DNA of 64,000 bases from Undaria pinnatifida (GCA_012845835.1 JABAKD010000016.1:23234573-23298572), one strand, 5' to 3'. Counted from the stretch's first letter, positions 9,705 through 20,284 are shown. The notes: generated by a model from the letters alone, not told the origin. Translations and numbers: made by a program.

Positions 9705-9972
9705 TTTTCAGCTTCTGGACAAGCTGCGGTCGCCGGTGTCGTCCCTTCCCCCCGGTGTTTGTCTACAGGTATTATCGCGCATAGGGTTCAGCAATCACAC
9801 TGCTACTCGATCGTTCATCGACTGTTGCTAACTCACCCTCTCGCGTTTTCCGCAAGTCAATTTTGGCGTCGCCACGTATTTACACGCGTATGCACTCGGG
9901 GGGAATCGAACTCACGAAACTGACCAATACAAGGCTCGAGGATAACCTGATACGCCGCCGGGGCGACCGGCT
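9705..9972 (-). repeat. SINE family A, copy 2
   Basis: Near full-length minus-strand copy. It runs from the tail (CAGCTTCTGGACAAGC) through CGTCCCTTCCCCCCGG, GCGCATAGGGTTCAGCAATC and the B-box complement GAATCGAACTCACG, to the head complement ATAACCTGATACGCC and GGGGCGACCGGC. Confidence 0.85.
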
Positions 9973-10204
9973 TTTGTGAACTTCTGAGTCCTACTGCCTA
10001 TGGATCACCGGGGGGCAATCGGTTCACTGCTCACTGCTCACTGCTCACGTATACGGCTGCTCCTTGTTGTTTTGTAAGCAAGAAAATGCCGACAGGTTAC
10101 GACACGATTGCAATCTACTCCGGAGTATATATCGACAACAACAACTCGTAATGGCTGTCGTTGTGGAACCGCCAAACGTTTCACAGGCATCACGCAACAG
10201 AGTA

Positions 10205-10508
10205 AGGGTAAGGTCGTCCCGGTGGCGTACCAGGATATCCCCGAGGCCTGGTATCATAAATCAGTTTCGTGACTACGGACCCCCCGAGCGCATACTCTGT
10301 ATAACTCCGTGGGGACTTTGTCTTGTGCGCAAATTTACTTACGGAGAAAGCGCGAGAGTGAGTTAGCAATAACACTCGATGAAAAATCGACGACGTGCAG
10401 TGGGATTGCCTAACCCTATGCTCGACAAAAAGTTGAAGGCAAGAAACAGGGGGAAGAAGGGACGACGCCTGTGACCACGGCTTGTCTAGAAACTGGAAAG
10501 TATATGTG
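10205..10508 (+). repeat. SINE family A, copy 3
   Basis: Full-length plus-strand copy starting CCCGGTGGCGTACCAGG (A-box-like) and ending in CTTGTCTAGAAACTGGAAAG. The B-box region is mutated (TTTCGTGACTACGGACCC). The interior GAAAGCGCGAGAGTGAGTTAGC and GGGGGAAGAAGGGACGAC blocks are intact. Confidence 0.85.
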
Positions 10509-10639
10509 TGTGAAAAACACAAACAAAAGTAGTATTAGACTAATGTAGTGTACGCCAAAATGTTTGTACGTGTTTGGACTAAAGATATGTGCATGGTAAA
10601 TACCCCGAGCATGGTTTATATCGCACGTTACCTACAGAA

Positions 10640-11112
10640 CACAACCTGGAACATATGATTGTGCGAGTTAATGCGAGAACAACAACATATGCATACCTGG
10701 TACATGGTACATGGACCACACCCTATTGTACGCCGACGCGCTTGCCAAGGCAGATTCCGAGAGCATAGAGGCGATAGTGCGCAAATGGAGGATATTGTTT
10801 GTAGGATTCGTAGCACGTATGGGAGAGGTGCGTCTGCCACAGAGGGTGATGTTTGGGGAGTTTGTTGGGGGTAAAGGCTACTCAGGGGGGAAAGAGAAGG
10901 AAGACTGGATGGATCATCAGAAGGAGGATATGTCGGTTTTTGGAATAGAATTCGAAGGATGGCGAAAGGCTGCTCAGAAGGCTGGCAGATGCTTTCGACG
11001 AGGTAGAGGAGGAAGCCGAGTTGTTCATGCGGGATAGGCATGAAAAATAGAGACGCAAAGCTGCAGAGCGACGCGCAAAGGCTGCGGTAGCGCCATCTAT
11101 CATCGGCATCCC
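10640..11112 (+). pseudogene. LINE pol C-terminal fragment
   Basis: The frame at 10711-11037 reads DALAKADSESIEAIVRKWRI, LFVGFVARMGEVRLPQRVMF and GGKGYSGGKEKEDWMDH, then FGIEFEGWRKAAQKAG. This is the post-RT C-terminal region typical of one non-LTR retrotransposon group, where the RKRRLLFAGxVAR block follows the RT. After about 11000 the frame shifts, and another frame continues WHEK-like to AAVAPSIIGIPKRPG at about 11120. The RT itself is absent, so this is a 5'-truncated copy. It is followed without a break by G-rich DNA and then the family B 3' UTR, so all of 10640-11960 is likely one truncated LINE insertion. Confidence 0.75.
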
Positions 11113-11222
11113 TAAGAGGCCGGGGGCAAGGGGAAGGGGGGGGGGGCGAGGGGGGGAGGGGGGAAGGGGGAAAGGGTGGAGCGGGAAAGGGGGGAAGGGC
11201 GGGAGGGGGAAGGGGGGGCGTC
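11113..11222 (+). repeat. Guanine-tract region
   Basis: About 110 bases made almost entirely of G runs (up to 11) separated by A, C or T. It directly follows the LINE pol terminus (GIPKRPG codons). A strong G-quadruplex candidate on the plus strand. Confidence 0.85.
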
Positions 11223-11227
11223 ATGCC

Positions 11228-11960
11228 CAAGAGACTAAAGTCTGGGTTTGGCGATCATCGTCTTGAAAGTTGTGGGCTTTCTAATGGCCGTCACAAGATA
11301 GCATAAGACCGCCCTGACTTCTTCGCCATGTTGCATTCTCTCCCCATCGGTGCCATTGATGATGCACTAGATACCCTCTATGAGCCCAATGCCGTCTATA
11401 GCCAGTTCCGAGGGTCTGCTAGTATGGCATTTGTCTTTCTTTTCTTTTTCTTTTTTATATTTTCTTATTTTTTCCTTTCCTTGCTTCCTCGTCTTGTCTT
11501 GTCATTTCTTGCTTTTCTTGTCTTATTCTTTTCTTTTCACTCCTTTTTCGTTGTGTGTCTCTTTCTTCTCTTTTCTTCTTTTTGCTCTCCTTCATATTTT
11601 TTCACTTTTCTTTGTTTTTTCCTCTAATCGATTTACGTCTGTCGTGCGTATGCGTAGCGATAGATGCTACGTATAATATCTACGTGGTAGGCTTTCTTGG
11701 GTGGCAATCGGTGTAGTCGGTTTCTCCAGCGCGGTTTGGTCCTGGCACATTGTAGACTGACTCCCGATTTCACTTTTATATGTTTCTGGTGGACGCATGA
11801 ATTGCGTCAGCTGTGATATAGTCTATGCGTGTACCACCTTGGGTTGTTTGTGTTTTTCCCTGCTGGGGTATTCCTCATCTCCACAGTGACTGGAGGCTGT
11901 ACTGTGACCACGGACTTGATTAGGCGAGTTAATGTAACAACAACAACTACAACATTAAAT
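11228..11960 (+). repeat. LINE 3' UTR (family B), longest copy, (AAC)n tail
   Basis: Segments in order are a conserved block (11238-11420, also at 20835-21010 on the other strand), a pyrimidine tract of about 195 bases (11430-11625), a middle block (TGCGTAGCGATAGATGCTACG), and the terminal block (GACTGACTCCCGATTTCAC, GAATTGCGTCAGCTGTGATA, GGGGTATTCCTCATCTCC, TGTGACCACGGACTTGATTA). It ends in ACAACAACAACTACAAC. The order is shared with the minus-strand copy at 22145-22640. The hydrophobic open frames over the pyrimidine tract are artefacts. Confidence 0.7.
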
Positions 11961-12213
11961 TATAATAAACGACCATGTTGATGTGCTCTAGTTTCTGATT
12001 GCCGCTGGCGTGGATCGGTCGATCTGTGGTGGATGCCGAATGAAAGAATGGCCACCACAAAAAGTCGAAACGGCAGCTACGAAACGGGGTCCTATACGTA
12101 TGACGTCCATCGCTGCAGTCCGAGTCCTTCTTGCTTGGGTGTTCAGGACAGACTTGTGTGTGGATTAAATTCTTGGCGTAAAATGTGTGCTACTAGTGTG
12201 CCCTGGCAATTGT

Positions 12214-12445
12214 ATGGTTGTTGTTGATGTTGTTGTTGTTCTCACATTAATTCGCATAATCAAGTCCGTGGTCACAGTACAGGTTCCAGTTACTCTGGAG
12301 ATGAGGAATACCGCAGGGAAAAACACAAACAACCCAAGGTGGTAGACGCATATATCACAGCTGACGCAATTCATGCCTCCACCAGCAACATGTAAAAGGA
12401 AAGTGAGATTGGGAGTCAGTCTACGATGTGCCAGGACCATGGTAA
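12214..12445 (-). repeat. Family B 3' end, inverted relative to 11740-11960
   Basis: Starts with GTTGTTGTTGATGTTGTTGTTGTT (the complement of the AAC tail) and runs through CTCACATTAATTCGCATAATC, GTCCGTGGTCACAG, GGAATACCGCAGGGAAAAAC and GCTGACGCAATTCATGCC to GTGCCAGGACCATGG. With the preceding copy it forms two inverted arms of about 220 bp around a 255-bp spacer. Confidence 0.85.
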
Positions 12446-14320
12446 GAATAATAGAGGACTCTTCCACCATTAATAGTTCATCAATTATTCATCGCCAACC
12501 ATTCCATGATACAAAACTTGTACTTGTACATAGAGGGAATGAACTGGGGGACGCGAAGGGAAAACAACAAATTATATTACAAAATATGAAAATCGGAAAT
12601 CGGCAACGGGTAAACAATCCGTATAGCAAACAGAAAATAGAGGACGAATCAACCTAATATTCATTTGTTCATTATTCATCCAAGAAATTCGCTTTTCAAC
12701 TCCATTGCCATATCGTGCATCGGTATGAATATACATGTATATGTTTCGACGACCGTTTAATTTCATCCAATCAAAGCAACATACCTGGTATACTATTAGT
12801 AGCAGTCACAGCGTCAATCAGGCCCGGCGAACGGGAGAGTGCCCGATATATACATTATGATATACATTGTGTGAGACAGGCTCCCTCCCCCCATCTGGTT
12901 AGTCAACTCGTTCTTCTGATTTGTTCAAGACCATCTTCCGGCTCGGCGGGTTCACGGCTGAGGTGTGTACCCGAAATGTTACTGTACTGCTTTACCTGAT
13001 ACGGCAGGCAGCAGTAGGGGATGGTGTATCCGGTGTGGCGCATCATCAGCACAACATGTCACGCTAATTATTTTTGCTATTTTGCTCTGGAACTTTGACC
13101 TCTCTCTGCGATGCCTGTTATTTCCCTCTCGCTACGAAGCCGTTTGCAGTATATGTACCGACGATTTGGCGCCAGAGTGTCAAAGGTACATTTTTGGGTG
13201 GAGAGCAGATGCCTCTTTTTCCCATTCACAGTGCGTAAGAGGTTGAGCCACGTGATTCATGGTGCAACCTGCTTGTTATGCCGTTGAAAAGGGTCGTTAG
13301 CGACGCGTCGCAGGGGGGTGGATGTTATGACATGATGAAAAAAGTCCGTGTTCCTATTTTGGGTACGTATATCATACCCGCGGACTACCCATCAGGGATG
13401 CTCGTGCAAGCAACCTCTGGTGACAACTCTGATAACTAGATGGATTCGCGATTGTTGCTACAAGTATTTATTGATTTCTCCTTATACCTCATGCGGCGAC
13501 AACTGATGCCGCCAGACTCGCACACTGTCATGTTATCGTGACAGCAAACATGTACCCGGTAAAGTGACTACATGTAAAGTGCGCCAATCCTTGTACTGCT
13601 GCCACCTTGTTGTCTTTCAGTGGTAGAGTACGCTGATCCCAGTTGGTAATTTGTTTCTCCGACACGATTAGACCCTTTGTTGTCTCACCAATTCGTGTAT
13701 CATAGTCAATCATTTTATTGTCGTACCCGGTCTAGGTTTGAAACAATTTAGTAACCAGAAAATGTACCAGGTACACAGCGGCAGTATGTACAATGTCGAG
13801 GTCAACCCCCGAACGGAGCTTTCATGCAATCTCAACTTGGAGAGAAGGCTCTCTGAACTTTCTCTTGTTTAAAGCTCGGCACGCAGAAAGCTCCGGCGGA
13901 GGGTGAATGCACATGATGCAGTGCAGGTATCACACACCTACCATTAATTACAACAGTTTTCTGGGCCTGCCGACAGAGGCAATTTCATAGCTAATTTTCA
14001 AGGATGTCAGCCTTGAGTTTGACGAATTTCAGGTCAATACTCATCTTTGCAAGCTGCGTTGTTGGTACTTTTAATATACTATATGAGTGAGTTTCGATTG
14101 GGAGGTGTCTTATTTTTTGTCCACTATAATGGTAAGTATTGGCATTTTTACTTTAGGTGGGGAATTTTGAGCTAGGTAAAACATCACAACTATTTTATAA
14201 ATTTATCACTGTATTTGTACGTCGTTCCGAAGTTGTTCACCAGGTATAAATATACGTGAAAGTGCAATATCACAGCTCACGGCCTATTACAACAACACTT
14301 CAAGTACTCCTTCGTAGTTT
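12446..14320. other. Unassigned intergenic sequence
   Basis: No gene recognised. Two TACCTGGTA/TACCAGGTA motifs occur, at 12782 and 13765. Open frames do not exceed about 95 codons and show no domains. AT content rises after 13,900. Confidence 0.5.
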
Positions 14321-14324
14321 TTTT

Positions 14325-14426
14325 TTTTTTTCAATTTTTTTTTCATCATCCGGCGGATAAGGAAAAATAAAGCTTTAGCTCACCACACTTCCACGTATTT
14401 TCATACGCGTCGTGTGTCGATTTGAC
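14325..14426 (-). repeat. Family E, 3' part, truncated at a MITE
   Basis: A poly-T stretch (complement of the polyA tail), then CATCCGGCGGATAAGGAAAAATAAAGC, CACACTTCCACG and CGTGTGTCGATTTGAC, matching 43,310-43,392. The family's next bases (CAGTTGCTTTCGC elsewhere) are not found, because the TA-flanked MITE begins there. Confidence 0.8.
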
Positions 14427-14428
14427 TA

Positions 14429-14606
14429 CAGTAGGTGGCCCTATATAGTACGGGTCATATAGTCTGGGTGTTCGATATTGTGCGGGTGAAATCTTCTGGC
14501 ACGATAGGCCCCTTTATAGTGGCCGGTTTTTATATATTGCGGGTGCCCGGTATAGTGCGGGTAAATTTTGGTGACACATACCCGCACTATATAGGGCCAC
14601 CTACTG
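14429..14606. mobile_element. 178-bp MITE with TA target duplication
   Basis: Terminal inverted repeats begin CAGTAGGTGGCCCTATATAG on the left and are matched by CTATATAGGGCCACCTACTG on the right. With one mismatch they extend to a CGGGT/ACCCG pair, about 27 bp in all. The element is bounded by TA on both sides (14427-14428 and 14607-14608), as for Tc1/mariner-superfamily insertions. The interior has several GTGCGGGT-like repeats and no coding capacity. Confidence 0.9.
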
Positions 14607-14631
14607 TATTTTTTAGCACACTTTTACTTTC

Positions 14632-15210
14632 CAGCTTGTAGACAAGCCGTGGTCACAGGTGCCGTCCCTTCTTCCCCTCGGTTCTTGCCGTCAGTTGGTA
14701 TCGCGCATAGGGTTCAACAATCGCACTGCTCGTGTATTTGTTGATGATGGTGTTGTATGTATGTGTATTTTTGATGACGCGGTCTACGATAGGAGTCAAC
14801 CATCACTTTTACAAAGTCCCTCCATTTGGTAGCCAAAGATCTCCAAAAAAATTTGTTGGGCAAAAAAAACATGCTCTCAAGTACAGGTTCCGTTCCGGAT
14901 GAAAAATCGCATGGCCTAGCTAGGCACGACGATAATCATGTATCAAAACTACGACCCGTATTTCGACGATTAGCCCCGTCACTCAAAAACAACTTGGGAC
15001 CAACAGTGCTACATACCTCTATTGTATGTATGTATGCTGCTGCTGCCAACTCACGCCCTTGCGCTTTCCGCAAGTCAATTTGTGCCCCAGAAAAAATTCG
15101 CACACGAATTGCTTAAAGTATGGACTCGGGGAGACTCGAACTCACGACGCTGACCTACACTAGAGGCCCGACGATAACCTGATACGCCATCGGGGCCACC
15201 GGCCATAAGT
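14632..15210 (-). repeat. SINE family A, copy 4, interrupted
   Basis: The tail half is at 14632-14750 (CCAGCTTGTAGACAAGCCGT, GCCGTCCCTTCTTCCCC, GCGCATAGGGTTCAACAATC). The head half is at 15040-15210 (CCAACTCACGCCCTTGCGC, GACTCGAACTCACGAC, ATAACCTGATACGCC). The halves are separated by about 260 foreign bases (14764-15021) flanked by the 11-mer TTGTATGTATG at 14753 and 15022. The interrupting sequence has no recognisable ends. Confidence 0.8.
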
Positions 15211-15214
15211 AGTA

Positions 15215-15290
15215 TGGGCCGGTCGCCCCGGTGGTGCATGGAATTATCCTCGAGCCTGGTATAGGTCGGCTTCGTGACGACCCAGGCTAC
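15215..15290 (+). repeat. SINE family A, head-only fragment
   Basis: GGTCGCCCCGGTGGTGCATG, ATTATCCTCGAGCCTGGTAT and AGGTCGGCTTCGTGACGACC are present; the body and tail are missing. It follows the head of copy 4 in inverted orientation, about 10 bp away. Confidence 0.75.
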
Positions 15291-15330
15291 AGTGGGGGGG
15301 TCCCCTTTTGGGCCTTTTATTTCAGTGGCT

Positions 15331-15357
15331 AGGGGTCACTCGCGCGAGTAACCCCTG
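15331..15357. repeat. Short hairpin
   Basis: AGGGGTCACTCG and CGAGTAACCCCT form a stem of 12 bp with one mismatch and essentially no loop. A similar stem, GAGCTACTCG/CGAGTGGCTC, occurs at about 15478-15500. Confidence 0.7.
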
Positions 15358-15524
15358 TGTTCCTATGCAATCTTACGTTTTCTTTATGTTTTACATTTGA
15401 CGAAATCAATCCGCAATGCAAAGGTGATTTAAGCTGCGGCAAACCAAGTTCCTAAACCATCTTCATCCGTAGGGTGCAGAGCTACTCGTGCGAGTGGCTC
15501 AAACACACCAGTGAAAATGGGAGT

Positions 15525-15785
15525 ACCCCCCCTACCGTAGCCTTGGTCTGACTTCGAATCCCCCTTAGTGCATACTCGTACAAGTTCGTGGGGGCTTTTT
15601 CTTGTGCACAAATTGACTTGCGCAAAACGCGAGAGCGTGAGTTAGCAACACAGTGAACGATCGACGAGCAGTGGGATTGCCGAACCCAGTGCGCGAAAAA
15701 TATTGAAGGCAAGAACCGGGGGGGTGAACGGATGAAACCTGTGACCACGCCTTGTCCAGAAGCTGGAAAGTAGAGGTGTGAAAAG
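15525..15785 (+). repeat. SINE family A, copy 5
   Basis: The head is degraded. The B box (ACTTCGAATCCCCC), the GTGCATACTCGTACAAG block, the GCGAGAGCGTGAGTTAGC block and the tail CACGCCTTGTCCAGAAGCTG are all clear. Confidence 0.85.
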
Positions 15786-15936
15786 AACATAATGTATGTC
15801 AGTACATCGAAAACACCAACGGTTTTCGAACGATGTTGTGTAGCTCCTGAGTAGATCGGTTGTTCCTGTACTACGATCATTGATGTTCCCGCGCTCCCTC
15901 TTGTTCAAACACCGCACCTAAAAAACGAAATCTTAC

Positions 15937-16385
15937 TGAGTAATATAGACTACCACGCAGTAAATATCACCTTATTATATTTCTAGCCATCCAGTTTGTA
16001 GCTCCAATTCGTCCCCACCCCCCCCCGCCCCAACGCTCCCTCCTTTCCCACCACCCTCACCATCGTCTAGACCTAGCACCACGCGTATAGCTAACCCCAA
16101 GATTTATGCGACAAAAAGCTGTTGGAAATCCCCCTTCCCCAACCCACCCCTTACCCCTTTGACCACTCCGACTTCTCACTGGTTTTACGACTAACAGGAT
16201 TAACGTTTTAGACTGATGCATTCCTTACACAAGCGTTACATTTGTTTTTGTATTTTCCGCGCACAGATAGATTTAGTTGCTCCGCCCGTTCCCCCCCCTC
16301 CAGCTCCCTCTTGTTCAAACCCGGGCCCGACGCCCTTAGAAACTCCGCCCTCCCTTCACTGGTTGTACGAGTTACTATGAGACGG
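15937..16385 (+). repeat. Family C, 5' part
   Basis: C-rich repeat: TAGACCTAGCACCACGCGTATA, CCACTCCGACTTCTCACTGG, CAGGATTAACGTTTTAGACTGATGCATTCC and TTCCGCGCACAGA, then CTCCCTCTTGTTCAAACCC. Related blocks are at 22,800-23,500 and 25,330-25,900. Confidence 0.75.
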
Positions 16386-16654
16386 TAGAGGTGCACCACA
16401 TTTTTCCACAGTAGGTCATGCCATGTCCTCCTTGACCAAAATAATGACTTGGACGAAAGTTTAACTGCCGACCTGATAAAAAATTCAATGAGTTAGGTAC
16501 GCGACAAGAAAAAGGAAGAAATATGACCTATATCCGACGATGATTTAGGGTTATTGAGACCCGCCATTCAAAAACCGTTTCTTGTTCACATCAACACCAA
16601 CACCGAAACTACTTACTGCCTCCATCGTAGCCTTGGTCGACATATATACTCGCC

Positions 16655-16890
16655 CCATACTTGCACAATACACACACGATACTTACACCATGTATCCATA
16701 CATACAATGACCACATACACACATAAACTTACACCATACATACACAACATATACCTTATACTTAGACCATACACACACCATACGTACACCATACACACAA
16801 TACTCACACCATACTTACACCATACATACAACATACTTACACCATAGTCTATACATACACCACATACATACGACATACATACACCTGACA
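16655..16890 (+). repeat. CATACACAC-type degenerate microsatellite
   Basis: About 235 bases of imperfect ACACCATAC/ACATACAC units with scattered TTACACCATA variants. Strongly strand-asymmetric (A/C on plus). Open frames across it are repeat artefacts. Confidence 0.85.
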
Positions 16891-16892
16891 AA

Positions 16893-17378
16893 CAACATTT
16901 CCTTCCACAGCTGTGAGAGTTTGTCCCCCTCAACAACGGGTTTTTCAGTTTCCGCGCACAGACTGACTAACATCACCCTGTTGACGCGAATTGCTACACT
17001 ATCTGTAGTTGCGAGGGGAGTCACCCACCTATATCCTTAATGAAGACAAGTTTTTCTATGGCAGGCCCCACCAACTTTTCTTGAAGGAAGCCGGCGGTTT
17101 TCTTGCCACCCTGACGTTATTGTATGATGGTCTTAGTAGTCCTTTGCAAACAGTAAAACATATGGCAGACCATTATTTGATAGCGGCCTTCCTCGTGTCC
17201 AGCAGACATAAAGCGTTCGTTAATATCGCTGGTTCTTTGGGGGGGGGCTATCGTAGTAAGAACCAGTCAAACACACAACCAGTATTACGCGCGATCGGGG
17301 TATCAACCAGCTTGAAAAGATGAGTGTGGACGAAATCTTCGATCTCACAGATGGAGTGTTTTTTTTTTGTATTTATTA
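16893..17378 (+). repeat. Family C, 3' part, split by a family D MITE
   Basis: The left half ends CACCTATATCCTTAATGAAGA at about 17045. The right half resumes ACACACAACCAGTATTACGC at about 17270 and ends in AAGATGAGTGTGGACGAAATCTTCGATCTCACAG and an AT-rich tail. In undisturbed copies CTTAATGAGGACACACAAC is continuous, so family D inserted here. The terminal peptide frame reads MSVDEIFDLTDGV. Confidence 0.8.
17045..17268 (+). mobile_element. Family D MITE, copy 1 (nested in family C)
   Basis: The left end is GACAAGTTTTTCTATGGCAG followed by CCCC; the right end is GGGGGGGGCTATCGTAGTA followed by AGAACCAGTC. The interior shares TTTTCTTGAA, CCTTTGCAAACA, AGCGTTCGTTAATATCGC and similar blocks with the copies at 21,326 and 60,319. 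The ends form imperfect inverted repeats of about 25 bp. Confidence 0.75.
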
Positions 17379-18890
17379 TTAGCGGTGGTGAACCGAGACG
17401 CGAATTTCTTTTTTTTTGGACCGAGAAACCAACATTGAGATTTATGGTGGAAGGTACCTGGTAGGAATTTCGAGAGCTGTTGTACTTACAATAAATATTT
17501 CTAATGGGCGAAATGCACATTCAAAATTCGAAAACCACCCTAAAGTAGCAATCTTCTATAGTGTTTTATCTGTTTCTCATGAATTCGGTCATTGTACCTC
17601 GTCCATGGCGTTCATTACAAATATAGACTGGGTCGTGCGACTACGAAGCACCTACCACCTGTATCCCGACCTGTGCTGGCATATAGTAAGGGCGATCCTT
17701 GCCTTAGTAGGGGCGTTACCGGCATGCATCCTTCACGAGGGTATACGCCGGAGCCTAAATTTGATGTTGCGCGTTTGCAACACGCCTTGCGTCGCCTGTT
17801 GCGTTGCATCGGCGCAACTGACGCTGAACAACTAATCTATGCCCTGCCATGCACGCCCCGTTAAACACGCGATCGAAGGATCACACGCCGTCTGCAAAGC
17901 TTCTTAGTTGAAACATCGTAAATACCATTCGTTTTGGATCGATCCCGCGGCTATGATGTAGTATGATCTATTTTATATATTTCGTAGAATCAACAGCAGT
18001 AGTGATGCCATATCTCGCGAACAACTATGTACGCGGTTTCAATTGAAATATATGAAAGCAGTGGCGTTGATACATCAGTGCGTGTCCCCAAAAATGAACT
18101 ATCTATGTAGTATAGGAAACAAATGTGATATGTTCTTGATCTGGCTCGAACTCGACGAGATATCGGCGAAAACTCCAAAAATATCAACTCTTTTTACGAA
18201 TGTTTACTCGTAGAGCTGTGAGTCGGCAAGATTTCCGGACTAAAAACTAATCGTGATGTGCCGTTAGCCAACTAGGTGCCGGCAAGTCTGCTGACGAAGT
18301 TAATTGACGGTAGCCGACGCGCCGACTTGAGCAAACAGAGCGAAGCGAACCAAATCACCCCCCCCCCCCCGGTTGAGCAGGCCCCGCCAACAGAAGGAGA
18401 ACCAACGCGCTCCGTCCTTCCTACGAGGGAGTATGAAATCCCAGTAAGTCACATTGTTGTCGCAATTTTCAATTTTCAGGCACGGTCGTCGTAGCTGCGC
18501 TGCAACCTGTCAAATAACTCGGGAAGGAGGGGCGATCACTTGATATCTGTACTGTGGCTTTTGGTTTCATTGCTCTTGTTTCACGGGTCGCCACTCTGAC
18601 AGCACTCCAGACAGCAGGCGCGTTCGTCTATACTCACGGTTACCGTGCGGTTCGTACGGTGCAGGCAGCCCAACCGCTGTAGTTTGTAGCCGCGAGTTGG
18701 TTAGTTGTGGGGACGGGTGAACTCTATGCTGTAGTAGTTGAGTGGATACCCGCGGCCATGTGAGTTCAGTTTGCACATTTGAGCTTTTCAATTGTGCGCC
18801 TTTTTCCTTATCGTGCGTTTTTAATCGGGAAAGCGTAGTATTTCCCTGACGAATTTTGATTTCACTTGGTTTTTCGGATCTTCCTAGGGC
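17379..18890. other. Unassigned sequence
   Basis: One TACCTGGTA at 17455. Frames of up to 140 codons at 17416-17864 overlap each other and have no recognisable domain; one (17592-17864) has Arg/Leu-rich periodicity but nothing nameable. I see no defensible gene. Confidence 0.4.
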
Positions 18891-18894
18891 TCCA

Positions 18895-18947
18895 GCACCT
18901 TTGTGTGACCAAAGAAACTCTAGATTTTTTACAAGCGTTAATGTGAG

Positions 18948-18992
<45 letters not shown>

Positions 18993-18993
18993 T
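18895..18993 (+). repeat. Family B remnant with long (AAC)n tail
   Basis: GTTAATGTGAGAACAACAAC leads into about 14 AAC units (18,949-18,990), closed by ATTGTTGTC. The upstream bases retain only TTTGTGTGACCA from the family B terminal block. Confidence 0.8.
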
Positions 18994-18999
18994 GTTGTC

Positions 19000-19520
19000 A
19001 CCTGCGGGAACTAGTCGTACAGCAGTATGTATTTTGAAAATATTGTCTGAATACCTCAGCTGTGAGTTCGATAAATTTAGTGCCGATACTCATGCAAGCT
19101 GCGTGCACGCAGCAATACACCTAATTTTGTGACTACAATGGAGCAGTTAAAATGTACGAACGAAATGCATGAAAGTATGTGCACAAGTTAGTGTGGTAAG
19201 CGTAAGCTTTACTTTTTTGTTCGAAGTCATCCCGACTATCACTCACCATTGTTGTGGGCAGCACACGTGATAGAATCATTAGAGTCGTTTTAAAAACCAA
19301 AAAGGCTACTAACCTAACACTAAGCACTACGTACCAATACCAGCTGTTGTAGTATTAGACTATCTAAATGTAACCATCTTTTACATACACCCTGGTATGA
19401 AACGGCCTCTTGTACATATTATTAAATTATTACCCTGGCAGGTTGATCATTTTTAATAATTATTTATACGACTTATGACTAGTTGAGTTGCTGGCCTGTT
19501 GCTCTTCTCCATCAACGGAT
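19000..19520. other. Unassigned intergenic sequence
   Basis: AT-rich and without a recognisable gene. AATTTAGTGCCGATACTCATGCAAGCTGCG near 19,070 resembles 14,025-14,055 (AATTTCAGGTCAATACTCAT...CAAGCTGCG), a short dispersed repeat. Confidence 0.4.
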
Positions 19521-19524
19521 TTTA

Positions 19525-19655
19525 TGTTGTTGCTGTTGCTGTTGTTGTTGTTGTTGTTGTTTTCGCATCAAGTACCATAATCAAGTTCGTGGTCACAGGA
19601 CAGCCTCCAGCTACTCTGAAAGGGAATAATACCCCAGGAAGAATCACAAATGAAA
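19525..19655 (-). repeat. Family B 3' end
   Basis: Complement of the (AAC)n tail (GTTGTTGCTGTTGCTGTTG...), then CATAATCAAGTTCGTGGTCA, CAGGACAGCCTCCAGCTAC and ATAATACCCCAGGAAGAATC. Truncated before the CAGCTGACGCAATTC block. Confidence 0.85.
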
Positions 19656-19678
19656 ACAAAAGCGGTACCGATAGGATA

Positions 19679-20258
19679 TAAAGTTTCCACGCACAGATTG
19701 AGCTGTCCCGCCCGCCGCCCCCCCCCTACCTCCGCTCCCTCTTGATCAAACCCAGGCCTCCACGTCCTTCAAAACTCCGCCCTCCCCTCACCGGTTATTC
19801 GACTTACAGGATTCACTTGATAAACTGATGCATTTCCCTCCACAGCTGTCAGATTTTGTCCCCCTCAGAAACGGGTTTTATAGTTTCCGCGCACAGACTG
19901 ACTAACATCACACTGTTGACCCTGATAGCTACACACTGTTGTAGTTGCAAGGGGAGTCGCCGACTTATATCCTTAATGAGGACACACAACCCGTAATACG
20001 CGCGATCGGAGTATCACACACAGCTTGCAAAGACGAGTTTCGACAAAATATTCGATATCACAGCTGAAGAGTAATTTAAATTTTTATGTTATACAGATAC
20101 AAGCTACAATGCAGTTCGCAGGGGAATCGCCGACCCGTATCCTCAACGAGGACACACAACCAGTAGTACGCGCGATCGATGTATCACACACAGTTTGAAA
20201 AGATGAGTTTCGACGATATCCTCGATCTTACAGCTGTAGTGTGTTTATATTTTTATCA
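19679..20258 (+). repeat. Family C with duplicated 3' part
   Basis: Carries the CTCCCTCTTGATCAAACCC, TTTCCGCGCACAGACTGAC and GAGGACACACAACCCGTAAT blocks and the peptide-frame block GATGAGTTTCGACAAAATATTC, ending near 20,093. The 3' part is then repeated at 20,105-20,258 (GTTCGCAGGGGAATCGCCGA, GACACACAACCAGTAGTACG, GATGAGTTTCGACGATATCC). So two 3' modules follow one 5' module. Confidence 0.85.
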
Positions 20259-20284
20259 TGTACATAAACGCATACCTGGTAGTA

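Noticed and set aside
11328-11676. Two hydrophobic Phe/Leu/Ser-rich frames resembling membrane proteins
   Set aside because: Both are translations of the pyrimidine tract in the LINE 3' UTR, open in more than one frame.
16613-17024. Tyr/Val/Cys-rich frames on the minus strand
   Set aside because: Direct translation of the CATACACAC microsatellite.
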